Shown: positions 28,284 through 39,220 of the stretch, in pieces
How the letters are laid out: each line of letters opens with the position of its first letter
Position numbering within the stretch: the first letter of the stretch is position 1
From: Xenorhabdus sp. IM139775
GTDB lineage: Bacteria > Pseudomonadota > Gammaproteobacteria > Enterobacterales > Enterobacteriaceae
Direction of reading: 5' to 3'
Length of the DNA: 64,000 nt
Assembly (NCBI RefSeq): GCF_028598745.1
Contig: NZ_JAQRFK010000007.1
Location: forward strand, 19,228 to 83,227
Program-made: the position numbers and the translations under genes
The notes under the pieces: generated by a model
What the model was told of the DNA's origin: nothing
What the model saw: the letters and a program-made list of their open reading frames with translations, nothing else
Databases searched by the model: none

Positions 28284-29029
28284 TGGCAAACTTCACACAG
28301 CGGATCTTTCGGCAACGTGATTTGGCGAAATTGCATTGTCATGGCATCGAAAAGTAATACTTTGCCATGACAGATTTTTCCATATTGAGTCAATAACTTA
28401 ATGGCTTCCATTGCCTGTAGGGAACCGATGGTGCCTACCAATGGCGCCATAACGCCCGCTTCAATACACGTCAGGCTGTTTTCACCGAACAAGCGACTCA
28501 GGCAACGATAGCAAGGCGACTGCGGTTGGTAAGTAAAGACAGCAAGCTGGCCTTCCATGCGGATTGCTGCCCCCGAAACCAACGGTATCTTCCGGTCATA
28601 ACACAGGCGGTTAAGCTGTTCGCGAATGGCAACATGATCGGTACAGTCGAGTACCATTTCGTGTTGACCCACTAACTCATCTAACGCCGGATCATCCAAA
28701 AGCCCTGCAACGGGATTGATGAGGGTATGTGGATTGATCTCCCGCAGGGCCAGCGCCGCAGAATGCACTTTTGCCATACCAATGCGTTCATCGCGATGGA
28801 GGATCTGCCGTTGCAGATTGGAAAGGGAAACGGTATCAAAATCCAGCAGGGTCATGGTGCCAATCCCTGCCGCTGCAAGGTATTGGGCAGCCGCGCAACC
28901 GAGGCCGCCCATACCGACTATCAGCACTTTGGCAGATTTTAATCTTTCCTGTCCGTCGAAGTCGAAACCACGTAAGACAATTTGCCGGTTATAACGCAAG
29001 GTTTCTTCATCGGTCAGTTTAACGGTCAT
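28277..29029 (-). CDS. moeB: Molybdopterin-synthase adenylyltransferase MoeB
   Basis: 250-residue E1-like enzyme that adenylates the C-terminus of MoaD so it can receive sulfur for molybdopterin synthesis. Nucleotide motif GMGGLGCAAAQYL, conserved Cys in LTCIEAGVMAP, and two zinc-binding pairs (CYRC and CEVC at the C-terminus). Follows moeA by about 100 bases rather than the tight spacing of E. coli; the gap holds a hairpin. Confidence 0.95.
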   Translation of the reverse strand: MTVKLTDEETLRYNRQIVLRGFDFDGQERLKSAKVLIVGMGGLGCAAAQYLAAAGIGTMTLLDFDTVSLSNLQRQILHRDERIGMAKVHSAALALREINPHTLINPVAGLLDDPALDELVGQHEMVLDCTDHVAIREQLNRLCYDRKIPLVSGAAIRMEGQLAVFTYQPQSPCYRCLSRLFGENSLTCIEAGVMAPLVGTIGSLQAMEAIKLLTQYGKICHGKVLLFDAMTMQFRQITLPKDPLCEVCQS

Positions 29030-29088
29030 TTTTCGCTATCTTCTTGAAATGATATGTTCTTATACTCATTCGTATTGAAAGGTGCATT

Positions 29089-29117
29089 TATTTCGCCTCG
29101 CCACGCGAGGGGAATAA
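29089..29117. repeat. Hairpin between moeA and moeB
   Basis: CCTCGC-CAC-GCGAGG with flanking TTATT / AATAA. Resembles the other GGGG-AATAAG palindromes and may be a third relative; it could also tune moeB expression. Confidence 0.4.
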
Positions 29118-29128
29118 GGCAGCCTCTA

Positions 29129-30370
29129 TTATTGATTTTTCAGTAAGTGATTGAAAAATTCAATTTGCACTGTTTCGCTGATCGCAACGTGCCCGCGTTC
29201 CCGTTCCAAAACAATAAAACAGTTACCGAGATGATATGAACTAAAGATATGGGAACCTTGATGTCCTGTGGTTTGTACTTCTAACTCCCCCTGTTTATTC
29301 AGGGAAGCAATACCGCGTTGAAAATCCAGCCTGCCGGTGGATTTCTTTAAAGGCGTTGTTGTCTTGGCAGCCAGACGCACCGGTGGCTGCCATGCAGTAA
29401 AACCTGATAAATGCGCAATCAGCGGTTGCACCAGTTGGTAAAACGTGAGCACGGCAGACACGGGATTGCCCGGCAAGCCGCAGAACCAGGCATTTTGCAA
29501 TTGACCAAAGGCAAACGGTTTACCCGGTTTAATGGCGAGGTTCCAGAAACTGATTTTTCCTATTTCATCTAAAATTTGTTTGGTGTAATCGGCTTCACCA
29601 ACAGAAACGCCGCCGCTGCTGATCACTAAATCCGCTTGTTGGCCTGCCGTGATAAAGGCTTGGCGCAATGTATCGGGATTGTCGCGGATCACCCCCAGAT
29701 CGATAACTTCGCAGTTCAGTTTTTCCAACATCAGGCGAATAGCAAATCGATTGGTATCGTAAATTTGGCCTGCCTGTAAAGGTTCACCGATAGCTTGCAA
29801 TTCGTCACCCGTTGAAAAAACGGCCACTTTCAGTTTGCGCACCACATCAACCGTTGCAATGCCAAGTGAAGCCATCAGTGGTAATTGTGCGGTGGAGAGT
29901 TTGATTCCTTTTGGCAATACCAGCGAATTCTGCGTGATATCTTCTCCGATGGTACGTATGTTTTGCCCTGATGTTACCGGATGGGTGAATCGGACCCCGG
30001 TTTCAGTCAGCTCGGTGTGTTCCTGCATCACAACGGCATCCGTGCCGGCAGGCACAGGGGCACCGGTCATGATGCGGATGCAGCGACCAGTCGGCCATTC
30101 TCCCTGAAACGGCGCGCCAGCCAGTGCCTTACCTGCCACGGGTAAGGTCTGTTTGCCATTAAGATCGGCAAGGCGGATGGCATAACCATCCATTGCTGAA
30201 TTATCAAAAGAGGGAACATTGATCGGAGAAATAATATCTGCGGCGGTAATTCGATCCGCCGATTCAGTCAGGTTAATGGTTTCTCTGGAAGTCAGGGGGA
30301 CGGTTTGTGCCAGTAGTTTTTCCAGTGCTTGCTCAAGTGAAATTAAGCCAGAGGTATGACAGTGATCCAT
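29129..30370 (-). CDS. moeA: Molybdopterin molybdenumtransferase MoeA
   Basis: 413-residue enzyme inserting molybdate into adenylated molybdopterin, the last general step of molybdenum cofactor synthesis. Domain order is typical: N-terminal dimerisation ([10 protein letters not shown]), the MoCF-binding core with [12 protein letters not shown] and [18 protein letters not shown], and the C-terminal beta domain. Length matches E. coli MoeA (411). AGGGAG precedes the ATG. No molybdenum-cofactor riboswitch is recognisable upstream. Confidence 0.95.
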   Translation of the reverse strand: MDHCHTSGLISLEQALEKLLAQTVPLTSRETINLTESADRITAADIISPINVPSFDNSAMDGYAIRLADLNGKQTLPVAGKALAGAPFQGEWPTGRCIRIMTGAPVPAGTDAVVMQEHTELTETGVRFTHPVTSGQNIRTIGEDITQNSLVLPKGIKLSTAQLPLMASLGIATVDVVRKLKVAVFSTGDELQAIGEPLQAGQIYDTNRFAIRLMLEKLNCEVIDLGVIRDNPDTLRQAFITAGQQADLVISSGGVSVGEADYTKQILDEIGKISFWNLAIKPGKPFAFGQLQNAWFCGLPGNPVSAVLTFYQLVQPLIAHLSGFTAWQPPVRLAAKTTTPLKKSTGRLDFQRGIASLNKQGELEVQTTGHQGSHIFSSYHLGNCFIVLERERGHVAISETVQIEFFNHLLKNQ

Positions 30371-30596
30371 AACAAACTCCCTATATGCCGCAAATTGTCA
30401 TTCTCACAGATTACGGACAAGTGTTTATGCTTGTATTCTGGGCATTATGGCAAAGATTGCATTGATGGGGAATGACGGGAAAGGCTGATTGTCGCTGAGA
30501 AACGCGTTGTTAATAAAAGATATATATTACATATATGATTTGTTATAACCAAACGATGCCAACTCAATCCATTAATTCCATCACTCTTTAATCACT

Positions 30597-31781
30597 ATGA
30601 AAAATAAAACGGTTACCTCTCATCATCGTCACTATCAAGCCTTTCAGATTGCCTTAAGCGGTTTCCTTGCGTTGGTTGTTGCAATGGGAATAGGGCGCTT
30701 CACTTTTACCCCACAAGTGCCATTGATGATCGCTGAATCCCAGCTCACATTGACAAGTGCCGGTATCGTTGCCGCATTCAATTACCTCGGTTATCTGGTG
30801 GGTTCTTATGATGCCATGCGGGCGCAGCGTTTTGTGGAATACCGCTTGTGGAGCGGATTATGGGGAGCCGTCATGATTACCCTGCTTTCCGCCTTGTTGG
30901 ATGGGCCGATATTGCACAGTATTGCCCGTTTTTTTATTGGCTGGGCAAGTGGTTGGACGTTGGTGCTGGTCGCTGCGTGGGCAAATGAGGAATTGGGAAA
31001 ATTGAATCGTCCGGGGTTGAGTGCGGCGGTTTTCTCCGGTACAGGCGTCGGGATTTTTATCAGTGGCATGCTGGCAATCGGGGTTCAATCTTGGCAGTTG
31101 GGTGCAGCCAGTGCGTGGGTGTTATATGGCATTTTAGCGTTGTTATTCAGCCTTTATGTCAGTCGCTATCTCCCTCGCCGTGGTGAATTGCACCGTCCGC
31201 AAACAGCGATCCAGGCACTGAGCCTGACACCGGAAATCAAGCGATTGGTATGGAGTTATAGTCTGGCCGGGTTTGGCTATATTTTGCCTGCGACATTTCT
31301 TTCTCAAATGGCGACCGCGCGTTTTCCTGATAGCTTGTTTGCCCAATTTGTCTGGCCGATATTTGGGGGAGCCTCGGTCATTGGCATTATGTTGGGAATT
31401 TTGCTGCGTAATGTATCAACCACTCAAATCCGTCTGGCGGTGACATTATGGCTTCAGGCACTGGGTATTTTGATTGCGGAAATGGTGCCGGGCATTGGTG
31501 GCCTGATGACGGGGGCATTGCTGATAGGCGGTGGATTTATGTGCGTGGTACAACTGGCTTTGCAGTATGGACGTGAACTGGCACCTCATCATGCGCGTTA
31601 TATGGCGGGATTGCTGACCACAGGTTATGCGCTGGGGCAACTGATCGGGCCAATGTTATCGGCCATTTCAACATGGCTGACGGGTAAACTGGAGCCGGCT
31701 TTATATCTCGCATTTATTGGGTTGCTCATTGCCGGCTCCTTGGTATTTTATCGCACCAATACGCAGCATGAACCCGCCTGA
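30597..31781 (+). CDS. YbfB/YjiJ family MFS transporter
   Basis: 394-residue integral membrane protein with about 12 hydrophobic helices. The N-terminus ALVVAMGIGRFTFTPQVPLM and FNYLGYLVGS are hallmarks of the YbfB/YjiJ group. Substrate unknown. Its ATG at 30597 has no strong ribosome site. The gap to moeA (30371-30596) should hold two divergent promoters. Monocistronic by layout. Confidence 0.85.
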   Translation: MKNKTVTSHHRHYQAFQIALSGFLALVVAMGIGRFTFTPQVPLMIAESQLTLTSAGIVAAFNYLGYLVGSYDAMRAQRFVEYRLWSGLWGAVMITLLSALLDGPILHSIARFFIGWASGWTLVLVAAWANEELGKLNRPGLSAAVFSGTGVGIFISGMLAIGVQSWQLGAASAWVLYGILALLFSLYVSRYLPRRGELHRPQTAIQALSLTPEIKRLVWSYSLAGFGYILPATFLSQMATARFPDSLFAQFVWPIFGGASVIGIMLGILLRNVSTTQIRLAVTLWLQALGILIAEMVPGIGGLMTGALLIGGGFMCVVQLALQYGRELAPHHARYMAGLLTTGYALGQLIGPMLSAISTWLTGKLEPALYLAFIGLLIAGSLVFYRTNTQHEPA

Positions 31782-31973
31782 TTTGCTGCATTGAAATTGA
31801 TGATGCGCAGCTATCCTCATCATTTGCGTGTATCACAATGATGAAAGCTTATTGATAGGTGTAGAACAAGATAAATAAATAGACATTGTGTAGTGTTACA
31901 TTTGTGGATATCTGCGTAAAATAAGCGACCTTATTTCCCTCAAGTAACGGAAAATATTCCCTTGGAGAAACTG

Positions 31974-32642
31974 ATGTCATCCCTAAGTACAGAAGCTGAA
32001 CTGGTGCATTCGGCACTGGTTACCCGTGGTCTTGAAACCCCATTGCGTGAACAAACTTTGGAGCCAGAAGTGCGTAAGGTGCGCATTGAGGAACACATGA
32101 CAGAAATTATGAAGCTGTTAAATCTCGATTTGAGTGATGACAGTCTGGCGGATACACCAAGTCGTATCGCGAAAATGTATGTGGATGAGATATTTTCAGG
32201 GTTGAATTATAACAATTTTCCGAAAATTACCCTGATAGAAAATAAAATGAACGTGGATGAAATGGTGACCGTGCGTGATATTACGATGACCAGCACTTGT
32301 GAACACCATTTTGTCACCATTGATGGCAAAGCCACGGTGGCTTATATCCCTAAGGATAAAGTGATTGGCTTGTCGAAGATTAACCGGATTGTTCAGTTTT
32401 TTGCACAGCGCCCGCAAGTACAGGAGCGTTTGACACAGCAGATCCTGATTGCACTACAAACCCTGCTTGGCACAAATAATGTCGCTGTTTCCATTGATGC
32501 TGTCCATTATTGTGTGAAAGCGCGTGGCATTCGCGATGCAACCAGTACCACGACAACAACGTCTCTGGGCGGGTTATTTAAAACCAGCCAGAATACACGG
32601 CAGGAATTCCTGCGTGCCGTGCGTCCCCTGCATTTATCATGA
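31974..32642 (+). CDS. folE: GTP cyclohydrolase I FolE
   Basis: 222-residue enzyme converting GTP to dihydroneopterin triphosphate, first step of folate synthesis. Zinc ligands are in TSTCEHHF and HYCVKARG; substrate loop GLSKINR is intact. The start is set at the ATG at 31974 ([11 protein letters not shown]), with GGAGA six bases before, matching the E. coli N-terminus; the in-frame TTG upstream is rejected. yeiB follows after 15 bases, as in E. coli. Confidence 0.95.
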   Translation: MSSLSTEAELVHSALVTRGLETPLREQTLEPEVRKVRIEEHMTEIMKLLNLDLSDDSLADTPSRIAKMYVDEIFSGLNYNNFPKITLIENKMNVDEMVTVRDITMTSTCEHHFVTIDGKATVAYIPKDKVIGLSKINRIVQFFAQRPQVQERLTQQILIALQTLLGTNNVAVSIDAVHYCVKARGIRDATSTTTTTSLGGLFKTSQNTRQEFLRAVRPLHLS

Positions 32643-32657
32643 TGAATTTTTATTATC

Positions 32658-33824
32658 ATGAAACTCATGCAACATAGTGATAATGGGGTAATGCATAAGA
32701 GAATCGAGGTACTGGATAGTGTGCGTGGTTTTGCTATTTTGGGAATATTGTTGCTGAATATTTCCAGCTTTGCCTTGCCATATGCCGCCTATATGAATCT
32801 GTTTTATCAAGATTCAGTCTCATTTTCTGATGTGGTGACATGGTCGGTATTGAATGCCTTTACTCAGGGAAAATTCCTGTTCATCCTGACGCTGTTGTTT
32901 GGTGCATCACTTGAATTGCTTCGGCAACGGGGGCGTGACTGGAATATTCCCAGGCTACTGATTTTGGCTGTGATTGGTTTGTTGCACGGTGCCTTGCTGT
33001 GGGATGGTGATATCTTGTTGGCCTATGGCATTGTTGGCTTATTGGCATGGCATTTTATCAATACCCGGCAAAAGCTGTTTAGTACAGCGGCGACTTGCTA
33101 TTTGTTCGGTTTGATGATGTTTTATCTTCTGGGGTTGTTTCCTTTAGGGGAAAATAATTCATTCTGGCAGCCTACACAGGAGGATATTTTTCATGAAAGT
33201 TATTGGAAAACATACGGTGGATTATTAGCGATAGAACATCGTATTCGGCAGATAAGCGGTGCGATGATTTTGGTGGTTGTGCAATACGGTTGGCAAATAG
33301 TGGGGGTGATGCTTTGTGGTGCCATGTTACTGCGCAATGGTTGGTTGAAAGGAAAATTCAGTCGTAGGCATTACCGCCGGCTGGCGCTATGTCTGCTGCC
33401 TGCTGGCATGGTGATTCAATGTATTGCTTTGTCGATACAATATTTATATCCCTACAGTTATTATGCTTCATGGACGGTTCGTTATACCATTACCGAATTA
33501 GCAACACCGTTACTGGCATTGGCTTATATCGCGCTGATTTATGGGTTTTGGCCTGCTATTGCGCATTGGAAAGTCACATTTTGGCTCCGGCAGGTCGGGA
33601 AAATGGCGTTAAGCAGCTACTTGCTGCAAACCTTGATTTGTACCACACTTTTTTATCGCTTTGAGTTATTCGGGCAGTTTAGTCGTTTGGAGTTGATGGC
33701 ATTTATTCCTTTTATCTGGGCATTGAATATCGGGTTTGCTTGCTGGTGGTTGAAACATTATTCTCAGGGGCCGATGGAAAAGCTCTGGCGTAGTTTAACC
33801 GCAAAATTGGCAGGTAAGGTTTAG
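32658..33824 (+). CDS. yeiB: DUF418 family membrane protein YeiB
   Basis: 388-residue inner membrane protein with about ten helices. LDSVRGFAILGILLLNI and the C-terminal DUF418 segment (VGKMALSSYLLQT) identify it. Function is unknown, though the family is acyltransferase-like in topology. Start uncertain: the ATG at 32658 or the one 11 codons later (32691, GGGG upstream), which better fits the E. coli N-terminus. Operon with folE. Confidence 0.88.
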   Translation: MKLMQHSDNGVMHKRIEVLDSVRGFAILGILLLNISSFALPYAAYMNLFYQDSVSFSDVVTWSVLNAFTQGKFLFILTLLFGASLELLRQRGRDWNIPRLLILAVIGLLHGALLWDGDILLAYGIVGLLAWHFINTRQKLFSTAATCYLFGLMMFYLLGLFPLGENNSFWQPTQEDIFHESYWKTYGGLLAIEHRIRQISGAMILVVVQYGWQIVGVMLCGAMLLRNGWLKGKFSRRHYRRLALCLLPAGMVIQCIALSIQYLYPYSYYASWTVRYTITELATPLLALAYIALIYGFWPAIAHWKVTFWLRQVGKMALSSYLLQTLICTTLFYRFELFGQFSRLELMAFIPFIWALNIGFACWWLKHYSQGPMEKLWRSLTAKLAGKV

Positions 33825-33864
33825 GGAAACATTTTGCCAACCATTTCACCACTGACAGATTTTA

Positions 33865-33904
33865 AGTTGCAGTTTTAGTTCTGGCCATTAAATAAACTGC
33901 AACT
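33865..33904. terminator. Shared hairpin between yeiB and sanA
   Basis: AGTTGCAGTTT and its exact complement, 11 bases each, 18-base loop, in the convergent gap. T-rich flanks are modest. Confidence 0.55.
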
Positions 33905-33910
33905 CCATTC

Positions 33911-34729
<819 letters not shown>

Positions 34730-34801
34730 TTAGATCTAACCTGATTCAATGCTGAGAGGCGAGTGATGGTTTAACTGGCGGATAATTGGGGGATTTTTAA
34801 C

Positions 34802-34824
34802 GCCTGCCAATAGGATTGGCAGGC
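34802..34824. terminator. Hairpin after maeA
   Basis: GCCTGCCAAT / ATTGGCAGGC with loop AGG, 16 bases past the maeA stop; the minus strand lacks a T run after it. Confidence 0.5.
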
Positions 34825-34839
34825 TTATCACAGCGATGA

Positions 34840-36537
34840 TCAGAATGAGGTGCGTTTATAGATGCGATATTCTGGTTTCCAGAAATTGCGCTCAATCGCT
34901 TCATCCAGTGCATCTTCCGATGTCACAACCGCGACGCCTTGGATTTGGGCTTTTTTCGCCACTTCTTTGGCTATTTTGCGGGAAACTTCCTGAATGTCAT
35001 CAATCAGCGGCAACAATGGGCCAGAGCCTGTTTGCGCCAGTGGTGAACAGTCTGCTAATGCGCGGCTGGCAGCCATCAGCATGTCATCGGTAACACGTTT
35101 AGCGCCAGAAGCGATAACACCTAAGCCGATCCCCGGGAAGATATAGGAGTTGTTGCATTGCGCGATCGGGTATTCCTGATCACCATATTTCACGGGGGCA
35201 AACGGGCTGCCTGTCGCGACCAGTGCTTGGCCATCCGTCCAGTTGATGATGTCTTCCGGACGCGCTTCCACCCGTGATGTTGGGTTGGACAGCGGCATCA
35301 CGATCGGACGTTCACAATGTTTGTGCATTTCACGGATAATCTCTTCAGTGAACAGGCCCGACTGACCGGAAACACCAATCAGGACAGTCGGTTTGGCATT
35401 GCGAACCACGTCCATCAATGAGAGAGAATCGTTGGTGACATCCCACGATTGCAAGGCAGCGCTTTTTTGTACCAAGGCACTTTGGAAATCCAGTAAGTTT
35501 GGCAGTTTGTCAGTCAGAAGACCGAAGCGGTCAACCATAAACACACGGGCGCGGGCCTGTTTATCGCTCAATCCTTCAGACTTCATTTGAGCAATGATCT
35601 GTTCTGCAATACCACAACCAGCGGAGCCAGCACCCAGGAAGGCGACGGTTTGATCTTTCAATTGGCGGCCTGCGGCATGGCTGGCGGCAATCAGGCTACC
35701 CAGGGCAACGGCTGCGGTGCCTTGGATGTCATCATTGAAACAACAAAGTTCATCGCGATAACGGGTCAATAGCGGCATGGCGTTGTTCTGGGCGAAATCT
35801 TCGAATTGCAGCAGTACGTTAGGCCAGCGACGTTTCACGGCCTGAACAAACTCATCCACAAATTCATCGTACTCTTTGCCCGTAATGCGTGGATGACGCC
35901 AGCCCATGTAGAGTGGATCATTGAGGCGCTGTGGGTTATTTGTCCCGACATCCAGCACCACGGGCAGGGTATAAGCCGGACTGATCCCGCCACAGGAGGT
36001 ATACAGTGACAGTTTACCGATAGGAATACCCATGCCGCCGATCCCCTGATCCCCCAGACCGAGAATGCGTTCACCATCGGTAACAACGATAACTTTTACA
36101 TTCTGCTTGGTGGCATTTTGCAGCATGTCATCAATATAAGCCTTGTTTGGGTAGGAGATAAACAAGCCACGGGCGCGGCGGTAAATGTCAGAAAAATGCT
36201 CACACGCAGCCCCAACGGTTGGCGTGTAGATAATAGGCATCATATCGCTGAGATGGGCGTCAAGGAGCCGGTAGAACAGCGTTTCGTTGGTGTCCTGAAT
36301 GTTCCTTAAATAAATGTGTTTATCAATGTCGTTTTTGAAATCGCGATATTGGCGATAGGCGCGCTCGGCCTGCTCTTCAATGGTTTCAACGGCCTGTGGC
36401 AATAAACCATGCAAGTTGAAATTACTGCGTTCTTCTTCGGTAAAGGCACTGCCCTTATTCAATAGGGGAAATTCCAACAAGATAGGGCCAGCGTAGGGAA
36501 TATAAAGAGGACGTTTACTTTCGTGTTCCAGTTCCAT
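34840..36537 (-). CDS. maeA: NAD-dependent malic enzyme MaeA (SfcA)
   Basis: 565-residue cytoplasmic enzyme decarboxylating malate to pyruvate. I start it at the ATG at 36537 ([14 protein letters not shown]), giving exactly the E. coli length; ten more in-frame codons lie upstream without support. Catalytic Tyr in [13 protein letters not shown], metal site [12 protein letters not shown] fold [13 protein letters not shown] and MPLSNPTSR are intact. Single-gene unit between sanA and cdd. Confidence 0.95.
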   Translation of the reverse strand: MELEHESKRPLYIPYAGPILLEFPLLNKGSAFTEEERSNFNLHGLLPQAVETIEEQAERAYRQYRDFKNDIDKHIYLRNIQDTNETLFYRLLDAHLSDMMPIIYTPTVGAACEHFSDIYRRARGLFISYPNKAYIDDMLQNATKQNVKVIVVTDGERILGLGDQGIGGMGIPIGKLSLYTSCGGISPAYTLPVVLDVGTNNPQRLNDPLYMGWRHPRITGKEYDEFVDEFVQAVKRRWPNVLLQFEDFAQNNAMPLLTRYRDELCCFNDDIQGTAAVALGSLIAASHAAGRQLKDQTVAFLGAGSAGCGIAEQIIAQMKSEGLSDKQARARVFMVDRFGLLTDKLPNLLDFQSALVQKSAALQSWDVTNDSLSLMDVVRNAKPTVLIGVSGQSGLFTEEIIREMHKHCERPIVMPLSNPTSRVEARPEDIINWTDGQALVATGSPFAPVKYGDQEYPIAQCNNSYIFPGIGLGVIASGAKRVTDDMLMAASRALADCSPLAQTGSGPLLPLIDDIQEVSRKIAKEVAKKAQIQGVAVVTSEDALDEAIERNFWKPEYRIYKRTSF

Positions 36538-36775
36538 GATGCTTACTCTTGAACTTATCAATAACAAAATCGGCTGATAGATCCTAAGAAGATAAGAAAA
36601 ATAAGTACAGTAAATGTTACTTAAATATCATTATCATGAGCAAAAATGAGAGATAACAAACAGAATTAGCTAAAAAAATGTTATTTAATTTTTCGTTTTG
36701 CCCCTCTTGGAGGATATCGAGGAGAAAACCGCTATTTTGTTAATTTACTCTTTTTCTGCTTTAGGATGTATCTCG

Positions 36776-37660
36776 TTAAAATGCATGACGCTCTATTTTC
36801 GTACAACCTAGCGCAGTTAAGGTGGATTCTGTCGCACTCCATTGTGATAAATGGCTACTTCCGTTTTCCACCAATACCGCTCGTTTAATGGACTGACAAT
36901 TGCCGCCGGCCATATTCATGAATATCAGCGCTGCCTGTAAGGGGGGCAAACTTGGGTTAAATGCGGCATTTTCTGCATAACGGCCAGTATAAATTTTCCC
37001 TTGTTCATCCAGCAGGGCAATGCCGGCATGGGATTGGCTATAAGGTGCATGGCTGCGGTTCGCTGCATCCAGTGCTGCCTGAACCAGTTCATCATTGGTC
37101 GTCAATTGATAGCCGTGATTGACCGTATCCAGCAACAAGGGGGTATCGGTTAAATCACGCGGGCCAAAGGCTTCTGGCAGGTAGTCGGCCAACGTTAACC
37201 GTGGACGGTTGGGCAGGTAAACTTCCAATTGTGTTCCACTATTCAATTCATTCATAAATTGTCGGCAATGACCACAGGGTGAATAGTTGATCGTGATGGA
37301 AACCAGCTTTTTCTCCCCACGCAGCCAAGCATGCGTGATGGCGGATTGCTCTGCATGAACGGTTTGCTGTAAGGGAACGCCGGCGAATTCCATATTGGCA
37401 CCGAAATAGAGATTGCCACTTTCTCCCCGTGCAATTGCGCCCACATAAAAGTGAGAAATAGGCGCAAGGGAGCAGGCTGCCGCAAGTGGCAATAAAGCCA
37501 ATGCCAGTGCCTGATCATCAAATCCGCTGATCTGTTTGATAGCTTCCACTTGTTCTGCTGTCAGCATGGCCGGAAAATCGTCGTTGCCAAGATAAGGCAA
37601 TAGCGCTTTTTGCAGTTCAGGCGCAATCCCTGACCAAATGGCGTGAAAACGAGCTTGCAT
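36776..37660 (-). CDS. cdd: Cytidine deaminase Cdd
   Basis: 294-residue pyrimidine salvage enzyme converting cytidine and deoxycytidine to uridine forms. The active site is complete: TVHAEQSAI (His zinc ligand and catalytic Glu) and [11 protein letters not shown] (two Cys ligands). The degenerate second half typical of the enterobacterial dimeric enzyme is present. Start at 37660, preceded by GGAGA, matching E. coli length. That ribosome site lies inside a hairpin (next entry). yohK-yohJ lie upstream. Confidence 0.95.
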   Translation of the reverse strand: MQARFHAIWSGIAPELQKALLPYLGNDDFPAMLTAEQVEAIKQISGFDDQALALALLPLAAACSLAPISHFYVGAIARGESGNLYFGANMEFAGVPLQQTVHAEQSAITHAWLRGEKKLVSITINYSPCGHCRQFMNELNSGTQLEVYLPNRPRLTLADYLPEAFGPRDLTDTPLLLDTVNHGYQLTTNDELVQAALDAANRSHAPYSQSHAGIALLDEQGKIYTGRYAENAAFNPSLPPLQAALIFMNMAGGNCQSIKRAVLVENGSSHLSQWSATESTLTALGCTKIERHAF

Positions 37661-37693
37661 AGAATGATCTCCAAATTGATTGAAGATCATTCT
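37661..37693 (-). promoter_or_regulatory. Leader hairpin abutting the cdd start codon
   Basis: AGAATGATCT and AGATCATTCT pair perfectly around a 13-base loop. In the cdd mRNA the right arm directly adjoins the AUG and takes in the end of the GGAGA ribosome site. This could hold translation down until melted or bound. Confidence 0.5.
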
Positions 37694-37885
37694 AGGACGT
37701 CTTTTCAGGTTTGCAATGTGATAAGCGCTATAAAATTAATGAAATTCGTGTAATAAAGACATTATTTTAGCGAGTTATATCAAATTTTTAATATTTTAAT
37801 GGGATTTTTTACTTTTTTGTTACCGTTTTGCAACCATTCAGGCCATCGTAATGGGGCACCGCAGCCATTAGGCGCCTCACCGCTA

Positions 37886-37960
37886 ATAACATGGTCATTA
37901 ATAGCATAGCCATTAATAAAATAGCCATTAATAGCATAGCCATTAATAAAATAGTCATTT
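37886..37960. repeat. Five 15-base tandem repeats downstream of yohK
   Basis: Five units close to ATAGCATAGCCATTA; the second and fourth are identical and the third differs at two bases. On the minus strand they read Asn-Gly-Tyr-(Phe/Ala)-Ile in a 77-codon frame (37780-38013) that overlaps the yohK 3' end. No spacers are present, so it is a minisatellite, not a CRISPR. Confidence 0.9.
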
Positions 37961-37969
37961 GTAGAATGA

Positions 37970-38665
37970 TTAACCAAACAGGTGCAATAATATCGGGAAG
38001 AGAAAAGGCGCAATCAGTGAGGTAATAATGCCGCAGGTCATTAAGGCCAGTGAACTGTATGCCCCTTCAACATGATCCATTTCCGCACAGCGAGCCGTTC
38101 CCACCGCATGGGAAGCCGTACCCATTGCCAACCCCCGTGAAGCCTGCGTTTTTATTTTTAGAACGTTAAACAGATTGTGGCCAAAAATAGCGCCCAAAAT
38201 ACCGACTGCAATGACACAAGCTGCGCTAATGGCAGGAATTCCACCAATGGAAGTGGCCACAGCCATCGCAATTGGGGTCGTCACCGATTTGGGCAGGACA
38301 GAGGCTGCAATTTCAGGTGTTGCACCTGCCCATAATGCGATGGCAGTTCCCGTGACCATGGCGACAATGCTGCCAATAAAACAGACGCTAATAATGGATT
38401 TCCACTGGGCGCGGATTTGGTGGAGCTGTTCATACAGCGGGAACGCTAAGGCAACAACCGCGGGTTGCAACAAATCATTCAATATCCGGCTGCCGGCAAA
38501 GTAATGTTCATAAGGGGTATGCGTCATCAGCAGTAAGGGAATGATAACGGCCATTGATATCAATAAGGGATTAAATACAGGCAGTTTGAGCCGAACTGAC
38601 AGCTTTTTGGCACCGTAAAATACAATCAGGGTTAACGGCAGTGACCACCAAATATAACTTAACAT
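37970..38665 (-). CDS. yohK: LrgB/CidB-type membrane protein YohK
   Basis: 231-residue inner membrane protein with about seven helices; PKSVTTPIAMAVA, GIPAISA and ASHAVGTARC identify the LrgB/CidB family. Partner of YohJ; the pair is compared with the CidAB/LrgAB holin-like or metabolite export systems. Overlaps yohJ by seven bases. The order yohJ-yohK-cdd is conserved with E. coli. Confidence 0.93.
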   Translation of the reverse strand: MLSYIWWSLPLTLIVFYGAKKLSVRLKLPVFNPLLISMAVIIPLLLMTHTPYEHYFAGSRILNDLLQPAVVALAFPLYEQLHQIRAQWKSIISVCFIGSIVAMVTGTAIALWAGATPEIAASVLPKSVTTPIAMAVATSIGGIPAISAACVIAVGILGAIFGHNLFNVLKIKTQASRGLAMGTASHAVGTARCAEMDHVEGAYSSLALMTCGIITSLIAPFLFPILLHLFG

Positions 38666-39075
38666 TTTTCTTTCTCTTCCGGCTTAGTACCAATGATGAT
38701 GCGTTCACGATGAACATAGTGGGAACAGTAAGCAACGATGACCATGACAATAACGGTGCTCACGACACAAGAAAGGAGGATGGGGAGTATTTGTTGGCTA
38801 AGTTGTGAATAATAATCCATGATCCCCACCCCGATGGGCAAAAAGAGCAGTGTCATGTTTTTCATCAACAGGCTACAGCCCGGTTTTACCCAGTGTGAGG
38901 GAATAATTTGGAATGCGAGTAAACAAAACAGAAGAAGTAAGCCAATAATACTGCCGGGAAGAGAGAAGGGAAGCTGTGCTGAAATGATATTCCCCGCGAT
39001 CAGGCACAAATAGAGCAGCGCAAATGCGCGCAGGTATTGCCAACCTATCATCAGCACATTTTGGAAAGACATCAT
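38659..39075 (-). CDS. yohJ: LrgA/CidA-type membrane protein YohJ
   Basis: 138-residue inner membrane protein with four helices; LPGSIIGLLLLFCLLA and LFLPIGVGIMDYYS are LrgA/CidA signatures. Start is one of two adjacent ATGs (39075 or 39072). First gene of the yohJ-yohK-cdd run; the cdd gap of about 310 bases with repeats suggests cdd also has its own promoter. Confidence 0.92.
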   Translation of the reverse strand: MMSFQNVLMIGWQYLRAFALLYLCLIAGNIISAQLPFSLPGSIIGLLLLFCLLAFQIIPSHWVKPGCSLLMKNMTLLFLPIGVGIMDYYSQLSQQILPILLSCVVSTVIVMVIVAYCSHYVHRERIIIGTKPEEKEKC

Positions 39076-39146
39076 CGATTATTCCTCAATATAACGAGGG
39101 TCTTATCATACGACTAACATTGTGAATGTGCCATACATCACATAAA

Positions 39147-39174
39147 AAAGCGGGCCTTTTGGGGAACCCGCTTT
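39147..39174 (-). terminator. Terminator of metG
   Basis: AAAGCGGG / CCCGCTTT stem, 12-base loop, with a T run on the minus strand and a T-rich side on the plus strand. Confidence 0.85.
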
Positions 39175-39220
39175 ATTATTTGTTTGATAATTAATAATTT
39201 TTTTTAAAGATGTGCCGTTA

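Noticed and set aside
30371..30596. Molybdenum cofactor riboswitch before moeA
   Set aside because: No recognisable consensus; known examples precede moaA-type operons rather than moeA.
37886..37960. CRISPR-like repeat array
   Set aside because: The 15-base units are directly adjacent with no spacers and vary in sequence; no cas genes are nearby.
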